DNA of 64,000 nucleotides, taken from Roseitranquillus sp963776845. Lineage in GTDB: Bacteria > Pseudomonadota > Alphaproteobacteria > Rhodobacterales > Rhodobacteraceae. The stretch lies in the NCBI GenBank assembly GCA_963776845.1, contig CAVZOJ010000007.1, positions 186,001 through 250,000 on the forward strand, given 5' to 3'. Both the position numbers and the translations under genes were made by a program. The notes below the pieces were generated by a model. That model did not search any database. It was given only the letters and a program-made list of their open reading frames with translations, and was not told where the DNA came from. Positions 45,530 to 54,270 of the stretch are shown in pieces. Each line of letters starts with the position of its first letter. Position 1 is the stretch's first letter.

Positions 45530-45996
45530 GCGACGAGTTCGCCGGCTTCGCCGAGAGACTGCCGCCGCGCCGTGCGCTGTTTGGGCTCGATCTCGGCGAG
45601 CGGACCATCGGCATCTCCGTGTCAGACCGCGACCGCACTGTGGCATCGCCGCTGACCACGCTCCGGCGCCGGAAATTCTCCGCCGACGCCGAGGCACTTC
45701 TGGCTCTCGCCGCCGAGCGCGAGATCTCGGGCCTAGTACTTGGCCTGCCGCGCAACATGGACGGGAGTGAAGGACCGCGCTGCCAGTCGACGCGTGCCTT
45801 CGCACGCAACCTCTCGCGCCTGACAGAACTGCCGATCGGTTTCTGGGACGAGCGGCTCTCCACCGTCGCGGCCGAACGGGCGTTGCTCGAAGCCGACACC
45901 TCCCGCCGCCGCCGGGCCGAGGTCATTGACCAAGTCGCCGCTGCCTACATCCTGCAAGGCGCCCTGGACCGCCTGCGACACCTGGAGCTTCCATGA
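45526..45996 (+). CDS. ruvX: Holliday junction resolvase-like RuvX (YqgF)
   Basis: 156 aa. RNase H-like fold: Asp22 in LFGLDLGERTIGISV, LVLGLPRNMDGSEGPRCQ, Glu in GFWDERLSTV and Asp in VIDQVAAAYILQ. In many bacteria YqgF acts in 16S/23S pre-rRNA processing. Overlaps both neighbours by four bases. Confidence 0.92.
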   Translation: MSDEFAGFAERLPPRRALFGLDLGERTIGISVSDRDRTVASPLTTLRRRKFSADAEALLALAAEREISGLVLGLPRNMDGSEGPRCQSTRAFARNLSRLTELPIGFWDERLSTVAAERALLEADTSRRRRAEVIDQVAAAYILQGALDRLRHLELP

Positions 45997-46202
45997 CGAT
46001 CCGAACGCCCTGTATCGACATCTGCGTCCTGCACCGGCGCGAGGGCATCTGCATCGGCTGCTTCCGGACGGGCGACGAGATCGCCCGCTGGTCGACCATG
46101 TCGGACGCCGAACGCGACTCCCTGATGGCGGAGTTGCCGGACCGCGCCGCACGGCTGCGGCGCCGAAGCGGCGGCCGGAACGGCCGTCTCCGCGAGACTT
46201 GA
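45993..46202 (+). CDS. DUF1289 protein
   Basis: 69 aa. Cys-rich start TPCIDICVLHRREGICIGCF (four Cys, possibly a metal site), then the RTGDEIARWSTMSDAER block. The ruvX-DUF1289 arrangement is common in alphaproteobacteria. Function unknown. Confidence 0.88.
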   Translation: MTIRTPCIDICVLHRREGICIGCFRTGDEIARWSTMSDAERDSLMAELPDRAARLRRRSGGRNGRLRET

Positions 46203-46205
46203 GCT

Positions 46206-47219
46206 TCAGGCCGCCTGCGACGCCGCCGTGCCGGCAACGGCCTCTTGCGCCGCCCGCAGAAGCTCGAGGCCCGCGTCGCGACCGGTTGCGCCCTGCGACA
46301 GGATGCGCCGCCACGCCCGCGCCCCCGGCTGCCCGGAGTATAGCCCCAGCATGTGGCGGGTAACATCGTGCAGGCGACCGCCGGCTTCGAGGTGTCGCGC
46401 GATGTAGGGTTCCATCCGCGCGATCACGTCTTCCGGCGTCTGGGTCGGCGCCTCCGCGCCAAAGGCACGCCGGTCCGCCTCCAGAAGGACATCCGCCGGT
46501 GAGGCGTACGCCGCGCGGCCGATCATGACCCCGTCGAAACCGCCATCGAGAAGCTGCAGCGCGGTATCGAGGCCGTCGACGCCACCATTGACCGTCACCT
46601 CGAGATCGGGAAAGACAGTCTTCATCCTGCGCGCCAGCGATCGATCGAGTGGCGGTACCTCTCGATTCTGCTTTGGCGACAGGCCCTTCAGCCACGCCTT
46701 ACGCGCATGGATCGTCACGCGGCGGACGCCGGCGGCTCGCACGCGCTCGAGAAGGTCGGGCAGGGCGACCTCCGGATCCTGCTCGTCGACGCCGAGCCGG
46801 CATTTCACCGTCACGTCGACCGAGGCCGCCGCCGCCATCGCCGCGACGCACTCTCCCACGAGGTCGGGCGAGCGCATCAGGACAGCCCCGAAGCACCCGG
46901 AGCGCACTCGGTCGGACGGGCAGCCGACGTTGAGGTTGATCTCGTCGTATCCTTCATCCGAGCCTATCCGGGCGGCTTTGGCCAATTCGGCCGGATCAGA
47001 GCCGCCGAGCTGCAATGCGACCGGATGCTCCGCCGGGTCGAATGCCAGCAAGTGCCGCGCCTCACCCCGCACGAGCGCCGTCGCGACGACCATCTCCGTG
47101 TAGAGCAGGACGTGTCGCGACATCTGCCGATGGAAGAACCGGCAGTGCCGGTCCGTCCAGTCCATCATTGGAGCGACGCTGAGGCGGCTTGCGCTAACTG
47201 GATCGGAAAGGTCATCCAT
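46206..47219 (-). CDS. dusA: tRNA-dihydrouridine synthase A
   Basis: 337 aa. FMN enzyme reducing U20/U20a in the tRNA D-loop. SVAPMMDWTDRHCRFF at the start, catalytic Cys in NLNVGCPSDRVRSGCFG, VTVKCRLGVDEQDP, VTIHARKAWLKGL and NGGVDGLD are all typical. Its 5' end faces an integrase gene 112 bp away; the 5' end of dusA is a known integration site for a class of prophages and islands, and the gene has kept a full reading frame. Confidence 0.93.
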   Translation of the reverse strand: MDDLSDPVSASRLSVAPMMDWTDRHCRFFHRQMSRHVLLYTEMVVATALVRGEARHLLAFDPAEHPVALQLGGSDPAELAKAARIGSDEGYDEINLNVGCPSDRVRSGCFGAVLMRSPDLVGECVAAMAAAASVDVTVKCRLGVDEQDPEVALPDLLERVRAAGVRRVTIHARKAWLKGLSPKQNREVPPLDRSLARRMKTVFPDLEVTVNGGVDGLDTALQLLDGGFDGVMIGRAAYASPADVLLEADRRAFGAEAPTQTPEDVIARMEPYIARHLEAGGRLHDVTRHMLGLYSGQPGARAWRRILSQGATGRDAGLELLRAAQEAVAGTAASQAA

Positions 47220-47275
47220 GACAATGCCTTACGTAGTTCTTCTCGGCTGGGATCAAGAGCTGCCCGCCGCCGGAT

Positions 47276-47315
47276 CTGTGCCGAATCTGTGCCGCACTGT
47301 GCCGCAACTGTGCCG
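47276..47315. repeat. four CTGTGCCG repeats before the integrase gene
   Basis: Copies at 47276, 47287, 47297 and 47308, spaced 11, 10 and 11 bp (one helical turn each), all in the same orientation, between the dusA start and the integrase start. Spacing suggests cooperative binding, e.g. integrase arm sites or an autoregulatory operator. Confidence 0.6.
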
Positions 47316-47330
47316 CGGGAAGAGGCTCTG

Positions 47331-48413
47331 ATGGCCTCGATCACGCCCCGACGCAATGCCGCTGGCCGCATCACCTCGTGGCGCGTCCAGGTCCGGCACC
47401 CCAACCGTCCGCCACGCCACGCCAGCGCCCCGACGCGCAAGGAGGCGCTCGCAATCGCCCGCCGCCTCGAGTACGAGGTCGAGCTCAGCGGCCCCGCAGC
47501 GACGCGCGAGATGACGATCGCCGAACTCGTCGATCGCCAGATCGCATCGGCCGATGGGCCGGCCGGCCTCCCCGGGTCCAAACGCACCTCCCTTGGACAC
47601 ATCCGGTACCATCTCGGGCATCGGCCGGTTGGCGAACTCACGGTCAAGGACATCACGAGCTTCGCCCGCACGCGCCACAGGAACGGGGGCGACAGCCACC
47701 TGTCGCCGGCGACGATCGCGATGGACATCGGCTACCTGCGGGACCTGCTCGACTATGGCGCCAATGAAGAAGGGACGGCACACCGGCTGACGGAGCTGGT
47801 GCTGGCCCGTCGCGCCCTGCGCAAGGCGGGGCTCATCGCCAAGGCACGCACGGTATCGCGCCTGCCTTCGGACGACGAGTTCCTTGCAATCCTCGGCTCA
47901 GCCGCCGAGAATCGCACCGAGATACCGCTGCGCCATGTCTTGCGTTTCCTGCGGGCAACGGGACTTCGTGAGGGCGAGGCACTGCGCATTCTCTGGAAGG
48001 ACCTCGATGAGCAGCGCCGAGTTTTACTGATTCCGCGGCGAAAGCATCCCAAGGCACCGCGCGACAAGGAACTGCCACTTCTGCCCAATCATGGCATCGA
48101 CCCGCTCGAGGAACTGCGTCTGATCCGCGGCCTCGGGCCGCTACGGCGCGAGGCCGAAAGGAACGACGGTCGCGTCCTGCCGTTCGCGAAAGGCTCGATC
48201 GGAGCGGCCATGCGCCGCGCCTGTCGACGCGCCGGAATCCAGGACATCCGGCTCCATGACTTGAGGCATGACGCAATCACCGCACATGTACGGAAGAAGA
48301 AGCTGAGCCTTCCCTATATCATGCTGATCTCGGGACATGATGACGTGCACTCGCTCATTCGCTACACGCACCTGACCGCAGACGATGTCGTCACCGCCGG
48401 TTTGAGGGATTGA
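47331..48413 (+). CDS. tyrosine integrase, dusA-associated type
   Basis: 360 aa from ATG 47331. Catalytic residues are present: Arg213 in TGLREGEALRI, His309-Arg312 in HDLRHDAIT, His in ISGHDDVHSLIR and Tyr345 in RYTHL. N-terminal DNA-arm region (ITSWRVQVRHPNRPPRHASA) and SAM-like domain are complete. Its position at the 5' end of dusA matches islands integrated there. Confidence 0.85.
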   Translation: MASITPRRNAAGRITSWRVQVRHPNRPPRHASAPTRKEALAIARRLEYEVELSGPAATREMTIAELVDRQIASADGPAGLPGSKRTSLGHIRYHLGHRPVGELTVKDITSFARTRHRNGGDSHLSPATIAMDIGYLRDLLDYGANEEGTAHRLTELVLARRALRKAGLIAKARTVSRLPSDDEFLAILGSAAENRTEIPLRHVLRFLRATGLREGEALRILWKDLDEQRRVLLIPRRKHPKAPRDKELPLLPNHGIDPLEELRLIRGLGPLRREAERNDGRVLPFAKGSIGAAMRRACRRAGIQDIRLHDLRHDAITAHVRKKKLSLPYIMLISGHDDVHSLIRYTHLTADDVVTAGLRD

Positions 48414-48438
48414 ATACATAATTTGTTGGGAACCCCGA

Positions 48439-49978
48439 CTATGATGGCAAATGGATGGGGTTCTTGGCGAACGCATCCACAGCGGCTCGCATCTTCGGAT
48501 TCTCCAACAGCTTCTTCGCTCTCTTCTCGTATTCGCTCCAGTTGGCGGCAGTACAGATCTTGATCCTTTGGTCGAGAGGCAAATGACCGATGTAGGCCGT
48601 CTCAAGATCGCTCATCTTCGCGCGCTGAGTCCGATCGCGGCGCCCTGCTTCGGTGAAGCGCGGCAGCACACAATCACGGTGCGCTTCAAACTGCTGAATC
48701 GCCTCCTCCGCGGACATCTTCAAATAGAACGCTAACGAATTCAAGTCCCGATGGCCCGTTATCTTTCGAACGAGGAAAATGTTTCCGTTGCAGAGGTGGC
48801 AGAGTTCTCGCACGCCTGCATGCCGTAGGTCATAGGGCACGAAACGCGGCAGAGCGCACGCAGCAGAGATCTCATAGAAAAAACCTCGAAGCTCTTTGGT
48901 TGTATACGGAAACAACGGCTGCGAACCTTCGTAACTGCCGCTGTTTCTGGCATCGCTGATCTGATCTGCTATGATCTCGGCTGGATCGATGTGAAAGACA
49001 GGAACGAGGGGCACTTCGGCGTCCTCGTCAGAGTTCTGGGTTCTTCCGCGAAGGAAGCACTACAATTCGGTCTGCAAGCCTCACATCATCGCCGATGATC
49101 TCGCTGATCTCATCAGGGCGAAAGATGCCCGTGTGCTGCAAGAGCGAAGCCCGCCTGAGGCAGAGATCTTTGTCTGACCGCGCCGTGATCTCAGTGCGCA
49201 AAGCCTGAATCTGAGGGTGAGAAAGAGCTCGCCCCGCTTTGCGAGACTTGCCTACGATGCCCTCTTTGTGCAGCAGCTCTCGCACTTCGTTGACCATCGG
49301 AGAGTGATCCTTCATGCCCAGAATGGAATGCATCCATTTGAAGAGCCGTTCGAGATAAAACACATCAAGCGAAAGGGTCGACGGGGCGGGGAGCGTCGAC
49401 GAGCGGGATTGCGAACGCCTTGTCGCCTTTCGTTTCCGGCGTCTACCCCGGACGAATGCATCGACGTCTTTCGGCTGGATCGCTGCGTGAAGATGATGCC
49501 CGAGATCTTCCTCGATGACCTTCAGAGAAGTCTTCTCTGCTCTGGCCAAGCGAGCTCCTTTCGTTTCTCTGAACTGCCTCACCCCATGGGCGATCGTCAC
49601 TACCTTCTCCAGCGTTCCGTTCTTGCTGGAAGTGCCGTCGAACCAGTATGCCGCGCCTCCTTCGAAACGTTGGAGATCGCGAATATGCGTCGACAGCGCT
49701 TCGTACTGAACCGCGAATTCGGGACTGTCACCTTCCGTCCTCGCCCACTTTTCTGCGCTAACATGGACCCGTGAAAGCAGCCGGGCTGTGATGTTCACCT
49801 CATCAGCGTATGCTTGAGCCCCCTCTTTCGTGTCGAACGTGGCGGAGGAAGAAGCGTATCCCTTGCCTCTGACCTGCACACGGTACGACTTCGGCTTCCC
49901 AGCCCGCCTCGACCGCTCCTGTATGGTGGCCACCATGTTCGCGCCTCCTCCAGCCCGCAAGCACTCACGCACAATCAA
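48439..49978 (-). pseudogene. second tyrosine integrase, split by +1 frameshift
   Basis: First part from ATG 49978 (316 codons): ERSRRAGKPKSYRVQVRGKG, GVRQFRETKGARLARAEKTS, LQHTGIFRPDEISEIIGDDV, ending SRKNPEL-stop. Second part in the +1 frame, 49029-48439: DEDAEVPLVPVFHIDPAEII, YDLRHAGVRELCHLCNGNIF (HxxR), ITGHRDLNSLAFYLKM (His and Tyr). Joined, they give a normal integrase of ~510 aa. The break is at CTC-TGA-C, which resembles a +1 slippage site, but an indel is simpler. It converges on the dusA integrase with 25 bp between stops; codon use is less GC-rich. Confidence 0.75.
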
Positions 49979-50124
49979 TAGTTGTATACTTGGGTTCCCT
50001 CATTGAACCTCAAGGTGCGCGGCGTTTCTCATGACGTTGGACCCGATCCGCCTCCTGCGGGACATACGGGCGGCGCAGCAGCGGCTGGTCGACATTGCCG
50101 ATGTGACCGGCGTGGCTTCCGAAG

Positions 50125-50246
50125 AAGCCGCCGTCGCTCGACACCTTCCTCGCCGCGCTGCGGACGGCATGGCAGTCGGGGGAGGTGCGTCCGACCGCGC
50201 AGCCGAAGCCCAAGCCGAAACGAGAGCGTCGGCGTCCCGACCCGCT
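50125..50246 (+). pseudogene. transposase scrap
   Basis: LPKKPPSLDTFLAALRTAWQ, SGEVRPTAQPKPKPKRERRR, DPLAAV resembles the linker before the C-terminal domain of an integrase-core transposase; both sides are cut. Weak. Confidence 0.3.
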
Positions 50247-50399
50247 CGCGGCGGTGAAGTCGCCGACCTCCGCCACCACCGTCACTGTCACTATGAAGGC
50301 CACGCCGCGCATCGCCTGGACCGCCTCCACCACCGGCCCCAGGCTCCAGCCGGGCACCAGGTCGGCGATCTGCCTGATCAGCCGTTCGACCCGCGCCTC
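50247..50399 (-). pseudogene. IS110 transposase fragment, downstream half
   Basis: EARVERLIRQIADLVPGWSL, GPVVEAVQAMRGVAFIVTVT, VVAEVGDFTAA: the middle of an IS110-type transposase that continues the fragment at 52262-52800. The two are separated by the IS1634-family element. Confidence 0.65.
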
Positions 50400-50501
50400 C
50401 CAACTTCGACATTGCCGACCAGATTTCGTGTCTCCGGCGCGTGGCGTGTTCGGGAATTCAAGGGGGTGGTAGCGGTACGGGGTGGATTTCGCTGCAATCG
50501 G

Positions 50502-52233
50502 TGTAGTTACACGTCTCATTCCTGATGCACATTGCAGTGCAGCTTCCTATTCGGCACTATGCATTCCATGTTCACGCGCGTCACCGAGAGCGGCGGGCGC
50601 CGCTATCTGCAGATCGTCGAGTCCTTCCGCAACGAGGCGGGGAAGCCCAGGTTGCGCGTCGTCGCCAATCTCGGGCGTGTCGACGGAATGAAGGACGGCC
50701 AACTCGACGCCCTGATCCGGGGCCTCAGTCGCGCTGCGGGGCGGGACGAGCCGGCGAAGACCGAGATCACCTGGGAGAGCGCGCGCAGTTTCGGCGACGT
50801 CTTCGCCCTGCATGCGCTTTGGAAGGACCTCGGTCTCGACCGCGCGCTTGGCCGGGCCCTGCGGTCGGGGCGTCGCGGAACCGATGTGGAGGCCCTCGTC
50901 CGCGCCATGGTGTTCAACCGCCTGTGCGACCCCACGAGCAAGCTCGGCTGCCTGCGCTGGCTGGAGACCGTGGCGATGCCAGCCATGCCGGAGACCGTCA
51001 CCCACCAGCATCTGCTTCGCGCGATGGATGCGCTGATGGATCGCGCCAAGCGGGTGGAAATCGAACTGGCCAGACAAATCCGCCCGCTGGTCGATCAAGA
51101 CCTTGCCGTGGTCTTCTACGACCTGACCACCGTGCGCATCCACGGCGAGGGGGAGGTCGCGGACGACCTGCGCGCCTTCGGCATGAACAAGGATGTGGGC
51201 GGCGTCGCCCGGCAGTTCGTCCTCGGCGTCGTGCAGACCGCCGAGGGCCTGCCGCTGATGCATACCGTCCACCCCGGCAACGTCGCGGAAACGAAGACGC
51301 TGCAGGGCATGCTCACGACGGTCCTGGAGCGCTTCCCGATCCAGCGCGTCATCCTGGTGGCCGACCGCGGGCTCCTCAGCCTGGAAAACATCGGCGAGCT
51401 GACCGCCCTTGCAGAGCGGGACGATCGTCGGCTGGAGTTCATCCTCGCCGTGCCAGCGCGGCGTTACGCCGAGCTGGTCGAGACCTTCCAGGGCCTCGCC
51501 TTCGATGCAGAGGGGCTGACCGAGAGCACGTTTGCCGGTCACCGCCTGATCGTCGCCGATGACCCGCTGCGCGCCGAGGAGCAATCCAACCGCCGCCGCG
51601 CCCGCATCGCCGAACTCGAGGCCATGGCAGAGAAGATGGTCGCCCGGCTCGATGCCCAGGACGAGGGCCAGACGGCCCGGGGTCGCCGCGCCTCCGACCG
51701 CGGGGCCTACAGCCGCTTCACCCGCGCCGTAGCCGAGGCGGAACTGACCCGCTTTCTCAAGGCCGATTACACCGCCGACCGCTTCAGCTGGGGCGTCGAC
51801 GAGGTCGCCATCGCCGAGGCGGAGCTCTTCGACGGCAAGCTGGCGCTCCTCACCAACGCCCCCGATCTCGACCCCGCCGACGCCGTCGCCCGCTACAAGG
51901 CGCTGGCCGACATCGAACGCGGCTTCCGGGTGCTGAAATCCGACATCGAGATCGCACCCGTCCACCACCGGCTGCCCGACCGCATCCGCGCCCATGCGCT
52001 GATCTGCTTCCTCGCCCTCGTGCTGCACCGCGTCATGCGCATGCGCCTGAAGGCCAAGGGCCACAGCGCCAGCCCCCGTACTGCGCTCGATCTGCTCGCC
52101 CGCATCCATCGCCATCAGGCCCGGATCGCCGAGCGCACCCTCGAAGGCACGACCCGCCCAACCCCGGAACAGCTGGACCTCTTCGATGCCCTGACCCTGC
52201 CCAAACCCGCCTGACAGAGCCCGTGTAGTTACA
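50502..52233 (+). mobile_element. IS1634-family insertion sequence
   Basis: About 1.73 kb. The ends read inward TGTAGTTACACG and TGTAACTACACG, an imperfect terminal inverted repeat. It contains one full transposase and is inserted in an IS110-type transposase gene (pieces at 50247-50399 and 52262-52800). No target duplication is obvious, so ends are approximate. Confidence 0.65.
50559..52214 (+). CDS. IS1634-family (IS4 superfamily) transposase
   Basis: About 551 aa from ATG 50559; ATG 50568 (MFTRVTESGGRRYLQ) is equally plausible. DDE-type: Asp in LAVVFYDLTTVRIHG, Asp in VILVADRGLLSLENI, and Glu in the IERGFRVLKSDIEIAPVHHR block near the end. Full length and unbroken, so probably the active transposase of this element. 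Confidence 0.9.
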   Translation: MHSMFTRVTESGGRRYLQIVESFRNEAGKPRLRVVANLGRVDGMKDGQLDALIRGLSRAAGRDEPAKTEITWESARSFGDVFALHALWKDLGLDRALGRALRSGRRGTDVEALVRAMVFNRLCDPTSKLGCLRWLETVAMPAMPETVTHQHLLRAMDALMDRAKRVEIELARQIRPLVDQDLAVVFYDLTTVRIHGEGEVADDLRAFGMNKDVGGVARQFVLGVVQTAEGLPLMHTVHPGNVAETKTLQGMLTTVLERFPIQRVILVADRGLLSLENIGELTALAERDDRRLEFILAVPARRYAELVETFQGLAFDAEGLTESTFAGHRLIVADDPLRAEEQSNRRRARIAELEAMAEKMVARLDAQDEGQTARGRRASDRGAYSRFTRAVAEAELTRFLKADYTADRFSWGVDEVAIAEAELFDGKLALLTNAPDLDPADAVARYKALADIERGFRVLKSDIEIAPVHHRLPDRIRAHALICFLALVLHRVMRMRLKAKGHSASPRTALDLLARIHRHQARIAERTLEGTTRPTPEQLDLFDALTLPKPA

Positions 52234-52261
52234 TTTTGGCTCACCCGGGCATAGCAATATC

Positions 52262-52800
52262 AATCACTTATCGCTGTAGCTGTCGAAGTTGGGGCGCCTC
52301 GGCATCGGTCACGGCGTGCACGTAGTCCTGGAAGACGATCCGCTGAGTGGGGTGGTCGAACCGGACCGTCGTCAGCCAGCGGCGATAGGCGACGGTCCAG
52401 CCCTTCTTTCCAGGATAGATCCGGCCATGGCGAAGCAGGAAGCCCTGGAGATGCTGCCGCGCCTTGCCGACGACCCGGACCGCCGTTGCCCGCGCCAGTA
52501 CCTGATCGCGCATCGCCTCGTGCGCCACGTCCGGCACTCAGACCGCGGTCAGTTCGCCCGCCCGGATGGAGCTTGGCCAACATCGCCGCGTCCCGGCGGT
52601 CTGTCTTCACCCGATCTCCGCTCCTCACCGGGATCAGGGACGGCGCCACCACGGCGCAGGCATGCCCGAGATCGGTCAGCTGCCGGTGGAGGCCGTAACC
52701 GCAAGGCCCGGCCTCGTAGCAGAAGTGCATCGGCCCGGCCTTGGCCTCGAGCCTCTCAACTCGCCAGCCCGCCTGGCGCAATCCTCGAAGGGAAAGTGCC
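52262..52800 (-). pseudogene. IS110 transposase fragment, upstream half
   Basis: Minus-strand reading KAGPMHFCYEAGPCGYGLHR, VVAPSLIPVRSGDRVKTDRR, DAAMLAKL in one frame, then MRDQVLARATAVRVVGKARQ, GFLLRHGRIYPGKKGWTVAY and FQDYVHAVTDAEA in the next. 5' end missing, one frameshift, and cut on the left by the IS1634 element. Confidence 0.75.
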
Positions 52801-52950
52801 GCGGGGGAGACCACTGACCCAGTCAACTCGCTCCGCTATCATGAGGTCCAAGCAGACGTGCGAGCACCGCCCCGCAGCCGAAGTTTGAAGGGTTTGCCGA
52901 GGCGGGATACGGCTCCGGCAGCCAACAATGGTTCATTTCTTCCACGTGTT

Positions 52951-53240
52951 TCACTTGACGAGGGTCGCGTAGCGCGGGGTGAAGAACCGGGTGAAGGCCT
53001 TCACTTCGGGGCGCCGGTAAGCCTGCGGGGAGACGAGCACCTTGTACGGCGCGCAGAGCTCTTCCGGTGGCTCGAAGCAGCGCAGGAGGTTTCCCGCCCT
53101 CCCCTCCGCCGGCTCCTGAGGTTGATGATGCCGAGGCCCTGTCCGGCGCGGATCGCGGCGTCCAAACCTGGATTGCCGGTTAACGGCACCCACACGTGGA
53201 GGGCCATGACGTAAAATTGATCGGGCGCATTTCCTGTTCT
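52951..53240 (-). pseudogene. LysR-type regulator, C-terminal remnant
   Basis: YVMALHVWVPLTGNPGLDAA with GLGII in one frame and NLLRCFEPPEELCAPYKVLV, RPEVKAFTRFFTPRYATLV in another correspond to the end of a LysR effector domain. Frameshifted and lacking the HTH half. Confidence 0.5.
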
Positions 53241-53270
53241 CCTCATCCCCGGCCAGACGTCGTCCGTCCC

Positions 53271-53356
53271 TCGGTGCGATCGCGTCCGACCTCCGGCTCA
53301 ATCTCGTCCTTGCCTCGGTGCAATCGCGACCAATGTCCGGTGCAATCTCGTCCGAC
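53271..53356. repeat. four-copy ~21-bp direct repeat
   Basis: Copies begin at 53271, 53292, 53315 and 53336 with consensus TC(C)GGTGCAATCKCGTCCGAC. Copies 1 and 4 are closest to consensus. Head-to-tail arrays with two-turn spacing are typical of transposase- or recombinase-binding ends. It lies about 390 bp before the HTH-recombinase module. Confidence 0.6.
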
Positions 53357-53588
53357 ACCCCTGCAAGTCACTGTGTAAGAACTGAAAATTGGCAGCCTGA
53401 ATCAAGAGAATTAGAGAATTCACTGAATCTGTCGCCAGGGCGGCCGCTGTTGAACGAAAGCGAGAACTCGAAGGCTGTCTGAACCTTGGGTTGGCCATAC
53501 GTCATCGGCGACGGCTTGGGAAACCGGAGAGCGACCCCATCTTCGTTTTCTGACGGCCGCCCCGGCCGCTTCCGGGAGGTCGAGGAGC

Positions 53589-53792
53589 ATGGCAGCAATT
53601 CTCGGACCCAAAGCCAGCCAGGCGGGACGTCGCATGCTCCTGCTCCTTGTCGACCAGCTGCAGAACTCAGGTCCACAGGAGCTCATGGTCGAGACGGAGC
53701 GTCTGGCGGCGCCGAGAATGCGCACCGGCGTTTTGGTCTCAGAATGGCTTTCTCTAATTCCGCTTCGAACCCGGAACTGGAGAAAACGGTGA
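53589..53792 (+). CDS. possible 67-aa small ORF
   Basis: ATG 53589 has GAGGTCGAGGAGC upstream. The product contains ASQAGRRMLLLLVDQLQNSG and LVSEWLSLIPLRTRNWRKR, moderately protein-like but unrecognised. It overlaps the start of the HTH gene out of frame. May be chance. Confidence 0.25.
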   Translation: MAAILGPKASQAGRRMLLLLVDQLQNSGPQELMVETERLAAPRMRTGVLVSEWLSLIPLRTRNWRKR

Positions 53793-54055
53793 TTGTACCC
53801 CCTGACGAAATCTACAGCGCCGCGGAAGCGGCCTCGGAGCTCGCGGTATGTGAGCGCCAGGTCCACCGATACCTCGCTTCCGGCAAACTGAAAGGCTCCC
53901 GAGCCTCTGGAACGTGGAAGGTCGCGGCTCTCCAGATCTGGCGGTTCAAGGCCATTGAGGAAGAGATGCTGGCGAGCTGGCGGGAATATTGCCGTGCCGT
54001 AGAGCTGGACAATTTTCGTGAGGAAATTGAACCACATAACGCGCCCGAGGAGTGA
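53744..54055 (+). CDS. small excisionase-like helix-turn-helix protein
   Basis: 103 aa from ATG 53744; no strong ribosome site. Residues ~22-70 (IYSAAEAASELAVCERQVHR, YLASGKLKGSRASGTWKVAA) form a MerR/Xis-type winged helix with the typical wing (G-T-W-K-V). An amphipathic acidic tail follows (LQIWRFKAIEEEMLASWREY). Directly precedes two tyrosine recombinases, so a directionality factor or repressor of the module is a reasonable inference. Confidence 0.75.
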   Translation: MAFSNSASNPELEKTVIVPPDEIYSAAEAASELAVCERQVHRYLASGKLKGSRASGTWKVAALQIWRFKAIEEEMLASWREYCRAVELDNFREEIEPHNAPEE

Positions 54056-54270
54056 GGGCGGTCTCCACGGCGTCGGCATTGCGACCACCCCTAATCCCCC
54101 GATGGCGGCGGATGTCGGCCCGTGTCTGCGGATGTCGATCCATGGCCGAACACGGCTGCCCCTGACGGCGGCCGCAGCCGCGGGTGGCGATCCCGGCGAC
54201 GCCACCCTCGGATGCGACCGGGCCGCGGGCCAGTCCAACAAAGAAAGATAGAGAGACAGGACCAAACAGC

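Noticed and set aside
47276..47315. CRISPR-like array
   Set aside because: Repeat units are 8 bp with 2-3 bp between them; no spacers and no cas genes.
53271..53356. CRISPR array
   Set aside because: Repeats are adjacent with no unique spacers, imperfect, and no cas genes are in the window.
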